Assembly: GCA_964569315.1 (NCBI GenBank)
Contig: CAZMUZ010000021.1
Span: 1-43,480, forward strand
DNA from: CADEFF01 sp964569315
Lineage (GTDB): Bacteria > Pseudomonadota > Alphaproteobacteria > Dongiales > Dongiaceae
Direction: 5' to 3'
Length of the DNA stretch: 43,480 bases
Part shown: positions 8,673 to 16,146 of the stretch, piece after piece
Numbering within the stretch: position 1 is the stretch's first letter
Layout: each line of letters begins with the position of its first letter
Notes under the pieces: generated by a model
Databases searched by the model: none
Told to the model about the DNA's origin: nothing
What the model saw: the letters and a program-made list of their open reading frames with translations, nothing else
Position numbers and translations under genes: made by a program

Positions 8673-8686
8673 AATTGAGGTGCAAG

Positions 8687-9730
8687 ATGTCTTTCGACCG
8701 AATTCCGCTCGTCGATCTAAGTCCGATGTTCGGGACCGACCGCGCGGCGATGTTGCGCACCGCCGAGGAGGTCCGCGAGATCTGCCATACCGTCGGCTTC
8801 ATGTATGTGAAGAATCATGGCGTGGACCAGGCGCTGATCGGACGCGTGATCGACGATATAGGCCAGTTTTTCGAGCAGCCGCTCGAAGAGAAGATGAAGC
8901 TCGACATCAACAAGCTCGGCTATCACCGCGGCTATGTCCCGATGGGCGGGCTCGCCTCGAAACCGGGCGGCAAATACGACCTGCAGGAAGGCTACGAGGT
9001 CGGCAACGAGTTTCCGTCCGACGATCCGGCCTTCCTGGCCGGCAACAAGATCCATACGGGCAATGTCTGGCCTCAGCATCCGCCTGCCTTCGGCAAGGAT
9101 GTCTACGACTATTATCAAGCGGTGGTCGGGCTCGGTCACACGCTCTTCCGGACCTTCGCGCTCGCCTTCGGACTGCCGGAGACCTGGTTCGAGGACAAGC
9201 TCGATCGCACGATCTCGAACCTCCGCCTGATCTACTATCCGCCGCAGGAGCCGACCGCGGACTCGGCCTATGAGGCGGGGATCGGCGCCCATACCGACTA
9301 CGAGTGCTTCACCATCCTCTATCAGACCGATCACGGCCTCGAGGTGCGTAATCCGCGCGGCGAATGGGTCGCCGCTCCGCCGATCTCCGGAACGTTCGTG
9401 ATCAATATCGGCGACATGATGCAGCGCTGGACCAACGACTATTTCGTCTCGACCGCGCATCGCGTGACGAATCGCACCGGCCGTCGACGTTACTCGCTGC
9501 CGCTCTTCTTTTGCACGGGCTATGACGTCGTGGTGCGGCCGCTCGATCGCTGCACCGGCCCGGATAATCCGCCGCGCTACCGCCCGACCAAGGTCGGCTA
9601 CTGGGTGGAACAGCGCCATGCGGATGCCTATGTCTATCGCTGGCCGGACCGGGATTCGCTGCCCGACCCCGAGATCGGGCCGGTGCCCGAAGTCGAACGC
9701 ACGACCCCCACGGCCGCGTCCGCACGCTGA
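8687..9730 (+). CDS. 2-oxoglutarate/Fe(II)-dependent oxygenase, isopenicillin-N-synthase-like family
   Basis: A 347-residue double-stranded beta-helix oxygenase. It has the N-terminal IPLVDLSP block, then HTVGFMYVKNHG, and the iron ligands His202 and Asp204 (GAHTDYE) with His258 (STAHRV). Arg268 and Ser270 (RRYS) fit the 2-oxoglutarate carboxylate-binding R-x-S motif. Such enzymes hydroxylate or oxidatively cleave small substrates with O2 and 2-oxoglutarate. GAGGTG precedes the ATG at 8687, preferred over an ATG at 8654. The guanidino-type ureohydrolase follows by 43 bases, so a guanidino or amidino substrate is plausible but inferred. Some relatives oxidise arginine or homoarginine; nothing here proves that. 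Confidence 0.85.
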   Translation: MSFDRIPLVDLSPMFGTDRAAMLRTAEEVREICHTVGFMYVKNHGVDQALIGRVIDDIGQFFEQPLEEKMKLDINKLGYHRGYVPMGGLASKPGGKYDLQEGYEVGNEFPSDDPAFLAGNKIHTGNVWPQHPPAFGKDVYDYYQAVVGLGHTLFRTFALAFGLPETWFEDKLDRTISNLRLIYYPPQEPTADSAYEAGIGAHTDYECFTILYQTDHGLEVRNPRGEWVAAPPISGTFVINIGDMMQRWTNDYFVSTAHRVTNRTGRRRYSLPLFFCTGYDVVVRPLDRCTGPDNPPRYRPTKVGYWVEQRHADAYVYRWPDRDSLPDPEIGPVPEVERTTPTAASAR

Positions 9731-9773
9731 TGCGCACCTGCCGCCGCCGCGCCGATTTTAGGACACCGAACCC

Positions 9774-10766
9774 ATGAACAAGTCTACCCTTCGCAATCCG
9801 CCGCGGCAGAACCCGCAACCGGTCGATGCTGCGGTCACGCCGCGCTTCGGCTCGATCCCGACCTTCATGCGGCTGCCGCACATCACCGACCTGACCAAGC
9901 TCGATATCGCGCTGGTGGGCGTGCCCTGGGACGGCGGCACGACGAACCGCGCCGGCGCCCGGCACGGCCCGCGCGAGATCCGCAACATGTCGAGCTTCAT
10001 GCGCAAGGTGCATCACGTCAGCCGCCTTGCGCCCTACGAGCTCGCGCGCATCGCCGATGTCGGGGATTCGCCCTGCAATCCGATCGACCTGATGGAGAGC
10101 CTCGCCAGGATCGAGAAGTTCTTCGGCAAGATCCATGCGGCAGGCGTGGCGCCGCTCTCTGCCGGCGGCGACCACCTCATCACCCTGCCGATCTTCCGCG
10201 CGATCGCGAAGCAGCGGCCCGTCGGCATGGTGCATTTCGATGCCCATTCCGATACCAACGACCGCTATTTCGGCGACAACAAATATACCCACGGCACGCC
10301 CTTTCGGCGCGCGGTCGAGGAGGGGCTTCTCGATCCGAAGCGCACGGTGCAGATCGGCATTCGCGGCTCGATCTACTATCCGGACGACATGAAGTTCGCC
10401 GAGGATGCCGGGATGCGCGTGATCTACATGGAGGAGTTCTCCAGGATCGGCCCCGAGAAGGTGATCAAGGAGACGCGCCGGGCGATCGGCACCGGCCCGA
10501 CCTACATCAGCTTCGATGTGGACGGGCTCGATCCGGTTTACGCGCCCGGCACCGGCACGCCGGAGATCGGCGGCATCACCACGCGCGAGGCGCAGCAGGT
10601 TCTGCGCGGGCTGCAGGGCGCGAACCTCGTCGGCGGCGACGTGGTCGAAGTGTCGCCGCCCTTCGATTCCTCCGGCAACACGGCGCTGGTGGGCGCGACC
10701 ATGATGTTCGAGATCATGTGCATTCTCGCCGACGCCGTCGCCCGGCGCCGCAAGAAGGCGCGCTGA
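9774..10766 (+). CDS. Agmatinase-family ureohydrolase, guanidinopropionase/guanidinobutyrase-like
   Basis: A 330-residue manganese ureohydrolase that releases urea from a guanidino compound. The metal ligands are all present: His134 (GGDH), Asp156, His158 and Asp160 (HFDAHSDT), and Asp248 and Asp250 (SFDVDGLDP). The N-terminal region with FMRLPHITDL, VPWDGGTTNRAGARHGPREIR and MRKVHHVSR resembles Pseudomonas GpuA/GbuA as I recall it, more than E. coli SpeB. Length is near normal with a short N-terminal extension. It is not the longer nickel-dependent guanidine hydrolase type, and no hypA/hypB-like helpers are nearby. It is probably co-transcribed with the oxygenase. The exact substrate (3-guanidinopropionate, 4-guanidinobutyrate or agmatine) is unresolved. 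Confidence 0.85.
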   Translation: MNKSTLRNPPRQNPQPVDAAVTPRFGSIPTFMRLPHITDLTKLDIALVGVPWDGGTTNRAGARHGPREIRNMSSFMRKVHHVSRLAPYELARIADVGDSPCNPIDLMESLARIEKFFGKIHAAGVAPLSAGGDHLITLPIFRAIAKQRPVGMVHFDAHSDTNDRYFGDNKYTHGTPFRRAVEEGLLDPKRTVQIGIRGSIYYPDDMKFAEDAGMRVIYMEEFSRIGPEKVIKETRRAIGTGPTYISFDVDGLDPVYAPGTGTPEIGGITTREAQQVLRGLQGANLVGGDVVEVSPPFDSSGNTALVGATMMFEIMCILADAVARRRKKAR

Positions 10767-10773
10767 GCGTGAA

Positions 10774-10793
10774 GCGGCGGCAACGCGCCGCCG
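10774..10793. terminator. Short GC hairpin between convergent genes
   Basis: CGGCGG at 10775-10780 and CCGCCG at 10788-10793 can pair across a 7-base loop, in the 28-base gap between the ureohydrolase stop and the DUF1761 stop. The stem is short and lacks a T-run, so it is only a candidate bidirectional terminator. Confidence 0.3.
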
Positions 10794-10794
10794 G

Positions 10795-11196
10795 CTATCG
10801 CTTGCGCCAGATTCCGAGGACGAGGCCGGTGACCGCGCCGCCGACGAGCTCGCGGCCGATGTCGATGGCCGCGACGATCGGCCGGATCGACAGGAACCCG
10901 TAATGCGTCGCGATCGCCCCGCCCGCCACGGCGAAGGCGAGCACGAGGCCGATCTTGAAACCGTCGAACCAGGAATCGCTGCGTGTCATGCGCAGCAGCC
11001 AGGCGACCGTATAGCTGAACAGGAAGGCGGCGACGATGGCGACGACGAACACCGTCGCGGTCGGCTGCATCCGGTCTGCGGTGATCCCGACGCCCGCCAT
11101 CCAGGCGGGACCGAAGCCGTAGTGGTACCAGACGAAGCCGATCGCCTGCTGCAGCACGACCGTAACCAGTACGGCGAGATGATTGATGCGGCCCAT
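10795..11196 (-). CDS. DUF1761-like membrane protein
   Basis: A 133-residue protein with about four predicted transmembrane helices: roughly 5-25, 44-67 (TATVFVVAIVAAFLFSYTVA), 79-100 and 108-130. The start MGRINHLAVLVTVVLQQAIGFVWY and the early FGPAWMAGVG segment are what I recall of DUF1761 proteins, whose function is unknown. The ATG at 11196 is preceded by a G-rich stretch that may serve as ribosome-binding site. It is convergent with the ureohydrolase and divergent from the nucleoside hydrolase. Confidence 0.7.
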   Translation of the reverse strand: MGRINHLAVLVTVVLQQAIGFVWYHYGFGPAWMAGVGITADRMQPTATVFVVAIVAAFLFSYTVAWLLRMTRSDSWFDGFKIGLVLAFAVAGGAIATHYGFLSIRPIVAAIDIGRELVGGAVTGLVLGIWRKR

Positions 11197-11304
11197 GCCC
11201 GTTCCCCCGCAAAAGGGCAGTCATGAAGCCGGCGATTGTGCCATTTCCCCGATGGCGGGCCTAGGGGAACTCGCGGCTGGTCGGAAGCGAGATCGGCCCG
11301 CGGC

Positions 11305-11333
11305 TTGGAGCGCCACCGCGCGCTCGCTAGAGT
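11305..11333 (+). promoter_or_regulatory. Putative promoter of the nucleoside hydrolase gene
   Basis: TTGGAG at 11305-11310 and TAGAGT at 11328-11333 are 17 bases apart. A transcript would begin near 11340, after the in-frame ATG at 11335, which supports the ATG at 11365 as the start. The match to consensus is partial. Confidence 0.3.
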
Positions 11334-11364
11334 GATGCGCCCGCTTTTCGGAGATTTCGCCTCA

Positions 11365-12297
11365 ATGGCGTCGCGTCCCGTCATCATCGACACCGATCCC
11401 GGCCAGGACGACTGCATCGCGATCTTGCTGGCGCTTGCGTCCCCCGAGCTCCAAATCCTCGGTCTCGCGGCGGTTGCCGGCAATGTCGGCGTCGATCTCA
11501 CGGCGGCGAACGCGCTCAAGATCTGCGAGATCGCCGGCCGCCCCGACATCAAGGTTTTCCGCGGCTGCGACCGACCCCTGGAGAAACCTCTGACGATCGC
11601 GCCGGAAATTCACGGCAAGAGCGGACTCGACGGCGCCGATCTTCCGCCGCCGCGCATGGCGTTGCAGGGGGATCACGCCGTCGACTGGCTGATCGCGACG
11701 CTGATGGGGCGTCCCGCGCGCGGCACGACGCTGGTGGCGCTGGGCCCGCTGACGAATGTCGCGACGGCGCTGCGCCGCGAACCGCGCATCGCGCAGAAGA
11801 TCGACGAGCTGGTCGTGATGGGCGGCGCGTCGCGCGCGTTGGGCAACGTCACGCCGGCGGCCGAATTCAACATCCACGTCGATCCGCATGCCGCCGACAT
11901 CGTGCTGGCAGCCGGCATTCCGAACCTGCTGATGACGCTCGACGTGACGCATCAGGTGCTCGCCACCAAGGCGCGGCGGGACCGGATCCGCGATCTCGGC
12001 ACACCGGCTGCCGCGACCGTTGCCAGGCTGCTCGAGTTCTATGCGGAGCGCGAGCGGGTCGGCCCGGACGGCGTGCCGCTGCACGACCCCTGCACGATCG
12101 CCTATCTCCTCGACGCGACGCTGTTCCGGGGCGAGCGCATCAATGTGGCGATCGAGCTTGCCGGCACCCATACGACAGGCATGACGGTGATGGATTGGCG
12201 GCGCCGCACCGGCCGCGCGCCCAACTGCCTCGTCTTCCGGGAGGTCGATCACGAGCGCTTCTTCGCGCTGCTGACCGAGCGGCTGGGACGGCTTTAG
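11365..12297 (+). CDS. Inosine-uridine preferring nucleoside hydrolase family protein
   Basis: A 310-residue nucleoside hydrolase, which splits ribonucleosides into base and ribose. The calcium/ribose-binding motif DTDPGQDD is at residues 9-16 (Asp9, Asp11, Asp15, Asp16). AVAGNVGVDLTAANALKI, LVALGPLTNVATAL, VVMGGA, PAAEFNIHVDPHAADIVL and the C-terminal LHDPCTIAYLLD are all family-like. Length is as expected. The ATG at 11365 places the signature nine residues in, as in relatives; ATG 11335 is possible. It stands alone between a divergent and a convergent gene, serving nucleoside salvage. Confidence 0.9.
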   Translation: MASRPVIIDTDPGQDDCIAILLALASPELQILGLAAVAGNVGVDLTAANALKICEIAGRPDIKVFRGCDRPLEKPLTIAPEIHGKSGLDGADLPPPRMALQGDHAVDWLIATLMGRPARGTTLVALGPLTNVATALRREPRIAQKIDELVVMGGASRALGNVTPAAEFNIHVDPHAADIVLAAGIPNLLMTLDVTHQVLATKARRDRIRDLGTPAAATVARLLEFYAERERVGPDGVPLHDPCTIAYLLDATLFRGERINVAIELAGTHTTGMTVMDWRRRTGRAPNCLVFREVDHERFFALLTERLGRL

Positions 12298-12376
12298 CTC
12301 GAACGGTTCGTTTCGGCCAAGGACGGGCTGGATAGAGGACGCTCGCCTGTCTTCAGCCGCAGGCTGGATATCCGTC

Positions 12377-13024
12377 TCAGCTTTGCTCTTCCGTGAGCCT
12401 GGCGGCGACGAGCGCGGCGGCCTCGTCGCTCGCGGCATCGCCGAGCCCGCGCAAGCCGTCGACCACGCCGCGGCGGTCCGTTTCCGGGCGGTTCTGGCTC
12501 ATCTTCCACTTGCCCTCGATCTGCCGGATCGGAACCTCGATGCCGACGATCGCCTTGAGTTGCCGGTCGATGAACTCGTCCGGCGCGTCGGTCACCTTCC
12601 AGGGTACCGGGAAGCCGCTTTCGTGGCGGTCGGTAAGGCGGCCCACGAGCGCTCGGACCCATGTCGGGTCGTCATGAACGATGAGCGGTCCGCGCGCCTG
12701 GACCACGGCGTAATTCCAGGTCGGGACGACCTTGCCGGTTTCCCGCTTGGTTTCGTACCAGGACGGGCTCACATAGCTCTGCGGTCCCTGGAAGATAGCC
12801 AGCGCCTCGATCTCCGGTCGGCGGTCGCGCCACATCGGATTTCCGCGCGCGACATGGCCGACGAGACTGCCATGCGGGGCCGGCTCCGGGTCCCATTCGA
12901 GCGGGATGTGGTTCGCGAGCAGGCCGTCCGTGCCCATCGTGACGAGCACGGCCAGCGGATGGCGCCGCATGAGCGCCTGCAGAACCTCGCCGCGCTCCTC
13001 CCGAAATTGGGAAGGGAGATACAT
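12377..13024 (-). CDS. FMN-binding PaiB-like protein (putative negative regulator)
   Basis: A 215-residue protein of the PaiB / FMN-binding split-barrel family. It opens MYLPSQFREERGEVLQAL like PaiB and has HPLAVLVTMGTDGLLANHIPL, LVGHVARGNPMWR, YVSPSWYETKRETGKVVPTW and NYAVVQARGP, all flavin-domain features. PaiB was described in Bacillus as a transcriptional repressor paired with the polyamine acetyltransferase PaiA; many homologues may act as flavin enzymes instead. The start at 13024 lies 10 bases after the stop of the upstream glutamine-synthetase-like gene, so they form one operon. An in-frame ATG at 13051 overlapping that gene is an alternative. A polyamine link is suggested by both genes. 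Confidence 0.8.
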   Translation of the reverse strand: MYLPSQFREERGEVLQALMRRHPLAVLVTMGTDGLLANHIPLEWDPEPAPHGSLVGHVARGNPMWRDRRPEIEALAIFQGPQSYVSPSWYETKRETGKVVPTWNYAVVQARGPLIVHDDPTWVRALVGRLTDRHESGFPVPWKVTDAPDEFIDRQLKAIVGIEVPIRQIEGKWKMSQNRPETDRRGVVDGLRGLGDAASDEAAALVAARLTEEQS

Positions 13025-13034
13025 CGCGGACGGC

Positions 13035-14396
13035 CTAGAGATACCAGTCATATTCGCGGGCGAAGATCTCGCTCATGAAGCTGCGCTGCTCGTTACGCTT
13101 CACCTGCCCATAGATCCTCAGATAGAGCGGATCGATCGCTTCGGCCAGGATCTTGCCGCTTTCCAGGCGTCCGATCGCAGCGGTCAGATCGGCGGGGATG
13201 TCCGCATCGACCTCGCCGCTCACATTGGCGATAGCGGTCGGTCCCGGATCGATCCGGTTCTCGATGCCATGCTGGATGGCGGCGAGGATGGCTGCGCCCA
13301 CGAGATAGGGGTTGGCATCGGCGGCCGCCACCCGATGCTCGATTCGGCGCGCGGCGCCGGGCCCCGCGGGGATGCGGAAGGCGACCGACCGATTGTCCGA
13401 TCCCCAGCTTTTGTTCACCGGCACGAACATGTTGGCGACATAGCGCCGGAAGGCATTGATATGCGGGGCGAAGAACGCCATCGATTCCGGCATGGCGGCG
13501 CGCATTCCGCCCACGGCGTGGCGCAGCAGCGGTCCGCCGAGCGCGCTGCCGTCGTCGAAGCGGTTGGCGCCCGTGTCGTCCACCAGGCTGATATGCACAT
13601 GCATGCCGCTGCCTGCGCGATCGAGGAACGGTTTCGCCATGAAGGTCGCCGCCATCCCGTGCTTCTCGGCGACGGCTTTCACCGCGCGGCGCAGCAGCGA
13701 TGCATGATCCGCCGCCGCCAGGGGATCGATGACATGGTCGAGATTGATCTCGTACTGCCCGGTGGCGAACTCGGTGCAGGTCGCGGTTGCCGGCATGGCC
13801 TGCTGCCGCAAGGTCGCTTCGGCCTCGGCGATGAAGGCGCCGAACCGATCCATCTCCTCGATCGAATTGGCCTGCATGGTGACGAGCCGGCGGTCGGTGC
13901 CGGGGAGCAGCGGCGCTTGCGGCCGGCCTCGCGCATCGCTCTTCGGATCGAGCAGGTAGAACTCGAGCTCGAAGGCCATGACCGGCTTGAGGCCCGTCTT
14001 GCGGAACCGCTCGACCACGCGCGCGAGCACCTGCCTCGGATCGACGACATGGGGGGGCCGCGCGCTCGGCACTTGCGTCATCAACACCTGCGCTCGGGGT
14101 GTCTCCGCCCAGGGAATCGGAGCGAGGGTGCCGGGCACCGGCACCGTGGTGCAATCGGGATCGCCGTCGGAGAAGCCGCGGCCGAGCGGATCCGAGGAAT
14201 TGCCGGTCACATCGAGAATGAAATGAGCTTCGGGCATATTGAGCCCGTTTTTCCAGAGCTTCGCGGCCGTGTGGGCGGGGTAGCGCTTACCGCGGAGATA
14301 GCCCGAAGTGTCGGAATAGATGGCATCGACGAAGCGGGTGGCCGGGTTGGCCGTAAGGTAGGCGGCGAGTTCGTCCTTCGTAACCGGTTGATCCAT
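13035..14396 (-). CDS. Glutamine synthetase family protein, gamma-glutamylpolyamine synthetase (PuuA)-like
   Basis: A 453-residue ligase of the glutamine synthetase superfamily. Visible family elements are the metal-binding FELEFYLLD, TGQYEINLDH, DRAGSGMHVHISL, the NKSWGSDNRSVAFRIP block with the phosphate-binding Arg, and RIEHRVAAADANPYL. The short N-terminal domain (YSDTSGYLRGKRYP) and lack of the adenylylation loop of GlnA favour the PuuA-type clade that joins glutamate to polyamines or other amines. The ATG at 14396 was chosen over an upstream in-frame ATG at 14453. It is co-directional with the PaiB-like gene and divergent from the Rieske gene. The amine substrate is an inference. Confidence 0.85.
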   Translation of the reverse strand: MDQPVTKDELAAYLTANPATRFVDAIYSDTSGYLRGKRYPAHTAAKLWKNGLNMPEAHFILDVTGNSSDPLGRGFSDGDPDCTTVPVPGTLAPIPWAETPRAQVLMTQVPSARPPHVVDPRQVLARVVERFRKTGLKPVMAFELEFYLLDPKSDARGRPQAPLLPGTDRRLVTMQANSIEEMDRFGAFIAEAEATLRQQAMPATATCTEFATGQYEINLDHVIDPLAAADHASLLRRAVKAVAEKHGMAATFMAKPFLDRAGSGMHVHISLVDDTGANRFDDGSALGGPLLRHAVGGMRAAMPESMAFFAPHINAFRRYVANMFVPVNKSWGSDNRSVAFRIPAGPGAARRIEHRVAAADANPYLVGAAILAAIQHGIENRIDPGPTAIANVSGEVDADIPADLTAAIGRLESGKILAEAIDPLYLRIYGQVKRNEQRSFMSEIFAREYDWYL

Positions 14397-14478
14397 GATG
14401 TCCCTGAATGGTGGCGGCGCGCGGCAGCATAGCCGACCGGCTCGGCCGCGCAAACCGGGGCGGCGAGGGGTAGATACA

Positions 14479-14508
14479 ATTTTCCTGGGGGTTTATCCCC
14501 CGAATTTG
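14479..14508. promoter_or_regulatory. Dyad in the divergent Rieske / glutamine-synthetase-like promoter region
   Basis: GGGGG at 14487-14491 and CCCCC at 14497-14501 face each other around TTTAT, and the dyad continues outwards into AATT on both sides. It lies between the two divergent start codons, so it could be a shared operator or a hairpin in the Rieske leader. No regulator is identified. Confidence 0.3.
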
Positions 14509-14550
14509 CCGAGGGTTGACGCTCCGCCGGGGCGGGTCCAGCCTTGCGCC

Positions 14551-16146
14551 ATGGACGATGCGAAGTCAGCGACGGCCGGGTGGCAGCATGCGACGTCGCT
14601 CGCGGAGATCGAGGCGAAGGGTACCCTCGTCGTCCGCCTCGGCCGCAAGCAGCTTGCCCTCTTCGCGACCGGGGACGGCGTCTTCGCCTGCAACAACCGC
14701 TGTCCGCACGAAGGCTATCCCCTGAGCGAGGGCTCGCTCGACGGTGCCTGCGTCCTCACCTGCAACTGGCACAACTGGAAGTTCGATCTGCGCGACGGCG
14801 CCAATCTTCTCGGCGGCGACAAGTTGCGCATCTATCCGGTGGAGCTCCGGAACGGCGAGGTCTGGGTGGAGATTGCGGACCCTTCGCCGACCGAACGGCG
14901 TCGGACGATTCTCGAAAATCTGCGTCACGCGATGACGGACAACGAGTTCGATCGCATGGCCCGGGAGATCGCGCGCTACGCCGATGCCGGGGGCGACCTG
15001 CTCGACCTAGTGCGGGCGGCGATCGGTTGGTCCCATAGTCGGTTCGAGTTCGGCTGGACTCATGCCTTTGCGGGCGCCGCCGACTGGCTCGCGGTCCATG
15101 ACGAGCCCGGCCGCAGCCCCGAGCAGAAGCTCATCTGCATCCTCGAGATTGTCGGCTATATCGCCGACACGGTGCTGCGCGAGCCCGAATATGCCTTCAC
15201 CGACGCTCGCCTCGACTATGACGAAGCCGAGTTTCTCGCCGCCATCGAGCGACAGGACGAAGCCGCGGCGATGGCGCGGCTCAATGGCGCATTCGAGGCG
15301 GGGCATCGGTTCCGCGAGTTGGAACGCGCGCTCTCGGTGGCCGCGCTCGCTCACTACAACGATTTCGGCCATTCGCTCATCTATGTGCGGGCCTGCGGCC
15401 GGCTGATCGAGCGGCTTGGCCCGGATGTCGAACGGCCGCTGATGCGCACGCTGCTTCGCTCGATCGTCTATGCGACGCGCGAAGACCTGATCCCCGAGTT
15501 CCGTCGCTATGCGGCGGCATTGCAGGCCTATGGGGCGGAAGGAGAGGCGGGGGATCTCGGCGCGCTCGACGATGCCAACGTCAATCTCGCGCTCGATCTC
15601 ATCGCATCGAACGGGCGCACGGCGCCGGCAACGCTCTATGCGAAGCTGCTTGCCGTGAATGCGCGCCGCCTGCTCGAGTTCGACCTCGCCTACGACATGC
15701 GGAGCGATCGGGCGGTGGCCGACAATGCGAGCTGGCTCGACCTGACCCATGCCATCACCTTCAGCGCCGCCGTCCGCGCGCAATGCAGCCGGTTTCCGGA
15801 GCTCTGGCCGCAGGCTCTATTGCAGCTTGCCTGTTTCTCGGGGCGCAATCTCCGCTTCATCGACCGGAAGCAGCGGCTCGAGGGGTGGCGAATTCCGGAC
15901 GATGCGCGATTCTTCGAAGGCGCGATCGATCGGATGTTCGATCACGGGATCGACGACTACATCGTCGCCATCCACCTGCTGAAGACCGTCATGGCCGCGC
16001 GCGAGGAGGTGCGCGGCGGCGCCGCTGGCGAGGCAGCGCCGCTGCTGCTCGCGGCCGCCAATCGCTATTTCCATACGCCGCTCAAGGAAAAGCACCTGCG
16101 GCGCACGGCACGGCAGGCGATCGCCTTCGTCGGCAAGGAAGGCTGA
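14551..16146 (+). CDS. Rieske [2Fe-2S] domain fused to a large helical domain
   Basis: A 531-residue protein. Residues 10-105 form a Rieske ferredoxin-like domain with cluster ligands Cys51-Pro-His53 and Cys71-Asn-Trp-His74, spaced by 17 residues as expected. After a linker near 115, about 400 residues look all-helical and histidine-bearing: IGWSHSRFEFGWTHAF, AHYNDFGHSLIYV, LTHAITFSAAV and DHGIDDYIVAIHLL. This does not resemble the START-like catalytic domain of Rieske oxygenases. The spaced histidines recall questin-oxidase-like helical proteins, but I cannot confirm that. ATG 14551 sits a few residues before the Rieske fold. The phosphotransferase frame overlaps its stop, implying coupled translation. 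Inferred role: an electron-transfer domain feeding a helical oxidase. Confidence 0.8.
   Translation: MDDAKSATAGWQHATSLAEIEAKGTLVVRLGRKQLALFATGDGVFACNNRCPHEGYPLSEGSLDGACVLTCNWHNWKFDLRDGANLLGGDKLRIYPVELRNGEVWVEIADPSPTERRRTILENLRHAMTDNEFDRMAREIARYADAGGDLLDLVRAAIGWSHSRFEFGWTHAFAGAADWLAVHDEPGRSPEQKLICILEIVGYIADTVLREPEYAFTDARLDYDEAEFLAAIERQDEAAAMARLNGAFEAGHRFRELERALSVAALAHYNDFGHSLIYVRACGRLIERLGPDVERPLMRTLLRSIVYATREDLIPEFRRYAAALQAYGAEGEAGDLGALDDANVNLALDLIASNGRTAPATLYAKLLAVNARRLLEFDLAYDMRSDRAVADNASWLDLTHAITFSAAVRAQCSRFPELWPQALLQLACFSGRNLRFIDRKQRLEGWRIPDDARFFEGAIDRMFDHGIDDYIVAIHLLKTVMAAREEVRGGAAGEAAPLLLAAANRYFHTPLKEKHLRRTARQAIAFVGKEG

Noticed and set aside
8594..8686. Guanidine riboswitch (ykkC-type classes) upstream of the oxygenase-ureohydrolase pair
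   Set aside because: The characteristic loops (such as paired ACGR loops of class II) are not seen; the stems present do not match those consensus motifs as I know them.
9774..10766. Nickel-dependent guanidine hydrolase (GdmH)
   Set aside because: Too short, sequence closer to guanidinopropionase/guanidinobutyrase, and no hypA/hypB-like maturation genes alongside.
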